From SKVR01 sp964589855 (GTDB taxonomy: Bacteria; Bacteroidota; Bacteroidia; Bacteroidales; UBA7960), in the NCBI GenBank assembly GCA_964589855.1, contig CAZPVB010000105.1, positions 1 to 13,076 on the forward strand: DNA of 13,076 nucleotides, written 5' to 3'. Below, piece by piece: positions 12,826 to 13,076 of this stretch; position 1 is the first letter of the stretch; each line of letters begins with the position of its first letter. The notes beneath the pieces are model-generated. The model had not been told where the DNA came from and did no database searches. It worked only from the letters and a program-made list of their open reading frames with translations. The position numbers were made by a program, and so were the translations under genes.

Positions 12826-13076
12826 TCAAATCTGTTTAGTAAAATCGCTAACCCAGGAATTGGCAGGATTACTTTTAATCTGTTCAGGGGTGTCAAACTG
12901 TTTAATGATGCCCTGATTCATGATGACTACCTTTGACCCCAAATGGAAAGCTTCTCTGATATCATGGGTAACAAAAACGAAGGTTAATCCTGTTTTCTGA
13001 TGCATTTCTTTCACTTCATTTTGCAGATGACGCCGGGTAATATTATCCAGCGCGCCAAAGGGTTCATCCATCAAAA
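12826..13076 (-). CDS. ABC transporter ATP-binding protein, C-terminal part (cut by right window edge); osmoprotectant-type likely
   Basis: Only the last 83 or so residues are in the window; the gene enters from the right edge. Visible are the end of Walker B and the D-loop, MDEPFGALD, then NITRRHLQNEV, the H-loop FVFVTHDIREAFHLG, and the C-terminal VVIMNQGIIKQFDTPEQI. The GALDxITR..LQ.E pattern with THDIxEAF is typical of importers for glycine betaine, choline or related compounds (OpuCA/ProV-like); nitrate/taurine-type ATPases are an alternative. It ends at FTKQI without a CBS-domain extension, which many ProV/OpuA ATPases carry. Walker A and signature motif lie outside. The ABC class is certain, the substrate class moderately so. 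It is not linked to the OppC-type permease 8 kb away. Confidence 0.87.
   Translation of the reverse strand, partial: LMDEPFGALDNITRRHLQNEVKEMHQKTGLTFVFVTHDIREAFHLGSKVVIMNQGIIKQFDTPEQIKSNPANSWVSDFTKQI

Overview
The window looks like a stretch of chromosome from a Bacteroidota bacterium, probably Bacteroidales or Marinilabiliales-like; the lower rank is a guess. DNA is AT-rich, Shine-Dalgarno sequences are largely absent, and several transcription units have a perfect Bacteroidota-type -7 element (TAnnTTTG) about 30-60 bases before the start codon. Gene families agree: a GH97 lipoprotein, a SiaB/SiaC pair, an OppC-type permease with a large periplasmic insertion, MutS2, and a Tat-type Gfo/Idh/MocA oxidoreductase next to an ApbE-like protein. 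No phage, insertion sequence, CRISPR array or integration site was found.

Layout, left to right. Positions 1-415 hold the N-terminal part of a GH97 glycosidase lipoprotein (minus strand, cut by the window edge). An AT-rich gap of about 880 bases follows, then pcm (protein repair methyltransferase, plus). Next is a three-gene plus-strand unit: SiaB-type kinase, SiaC-type phosphoprotein and a short coiled-coil protein. Convergent to it is an OppC/DppC-type permease (minus). After a gap of about 690 bases come an exported thioredoxin-like protein with a WCGWC centre (plus) and, convergent, mutS2 (minus). Upstream of mutS2 on the same strand sit a terminator and an elongator-type tRNA-Met(CAT).

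Between the tRNA and the next gene lies an exact four-copy, 45-bp tandem repeat whose units fold as hairpins. It abuts the stop codon of a YdgJ/IolW-like oxidoreductase (minus). Divergent from that gene is a tight plus-strand pair: an ApbE-like FMN transferase and a Tat-signal Gfo/Idh/MocA oxidoreductase. A small two-helix membrane protein and the C-terminal part of an ABC ATPase, probably of the osmoprotectant type (minus, cut by the right edge), finish the window.

Most genes are housekeeping or common accessory functions. The parts that deserve a second look are the Sia-type phospho-switch whose third member resembles a free-standing helical stalk with no cyclase or phosphatase beside it, and the 45-bp hairpin repeat array. 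The ApbE/Tat-oxidoreductase pair is of secondary interest because the two proteins appear to belong to different compartments.
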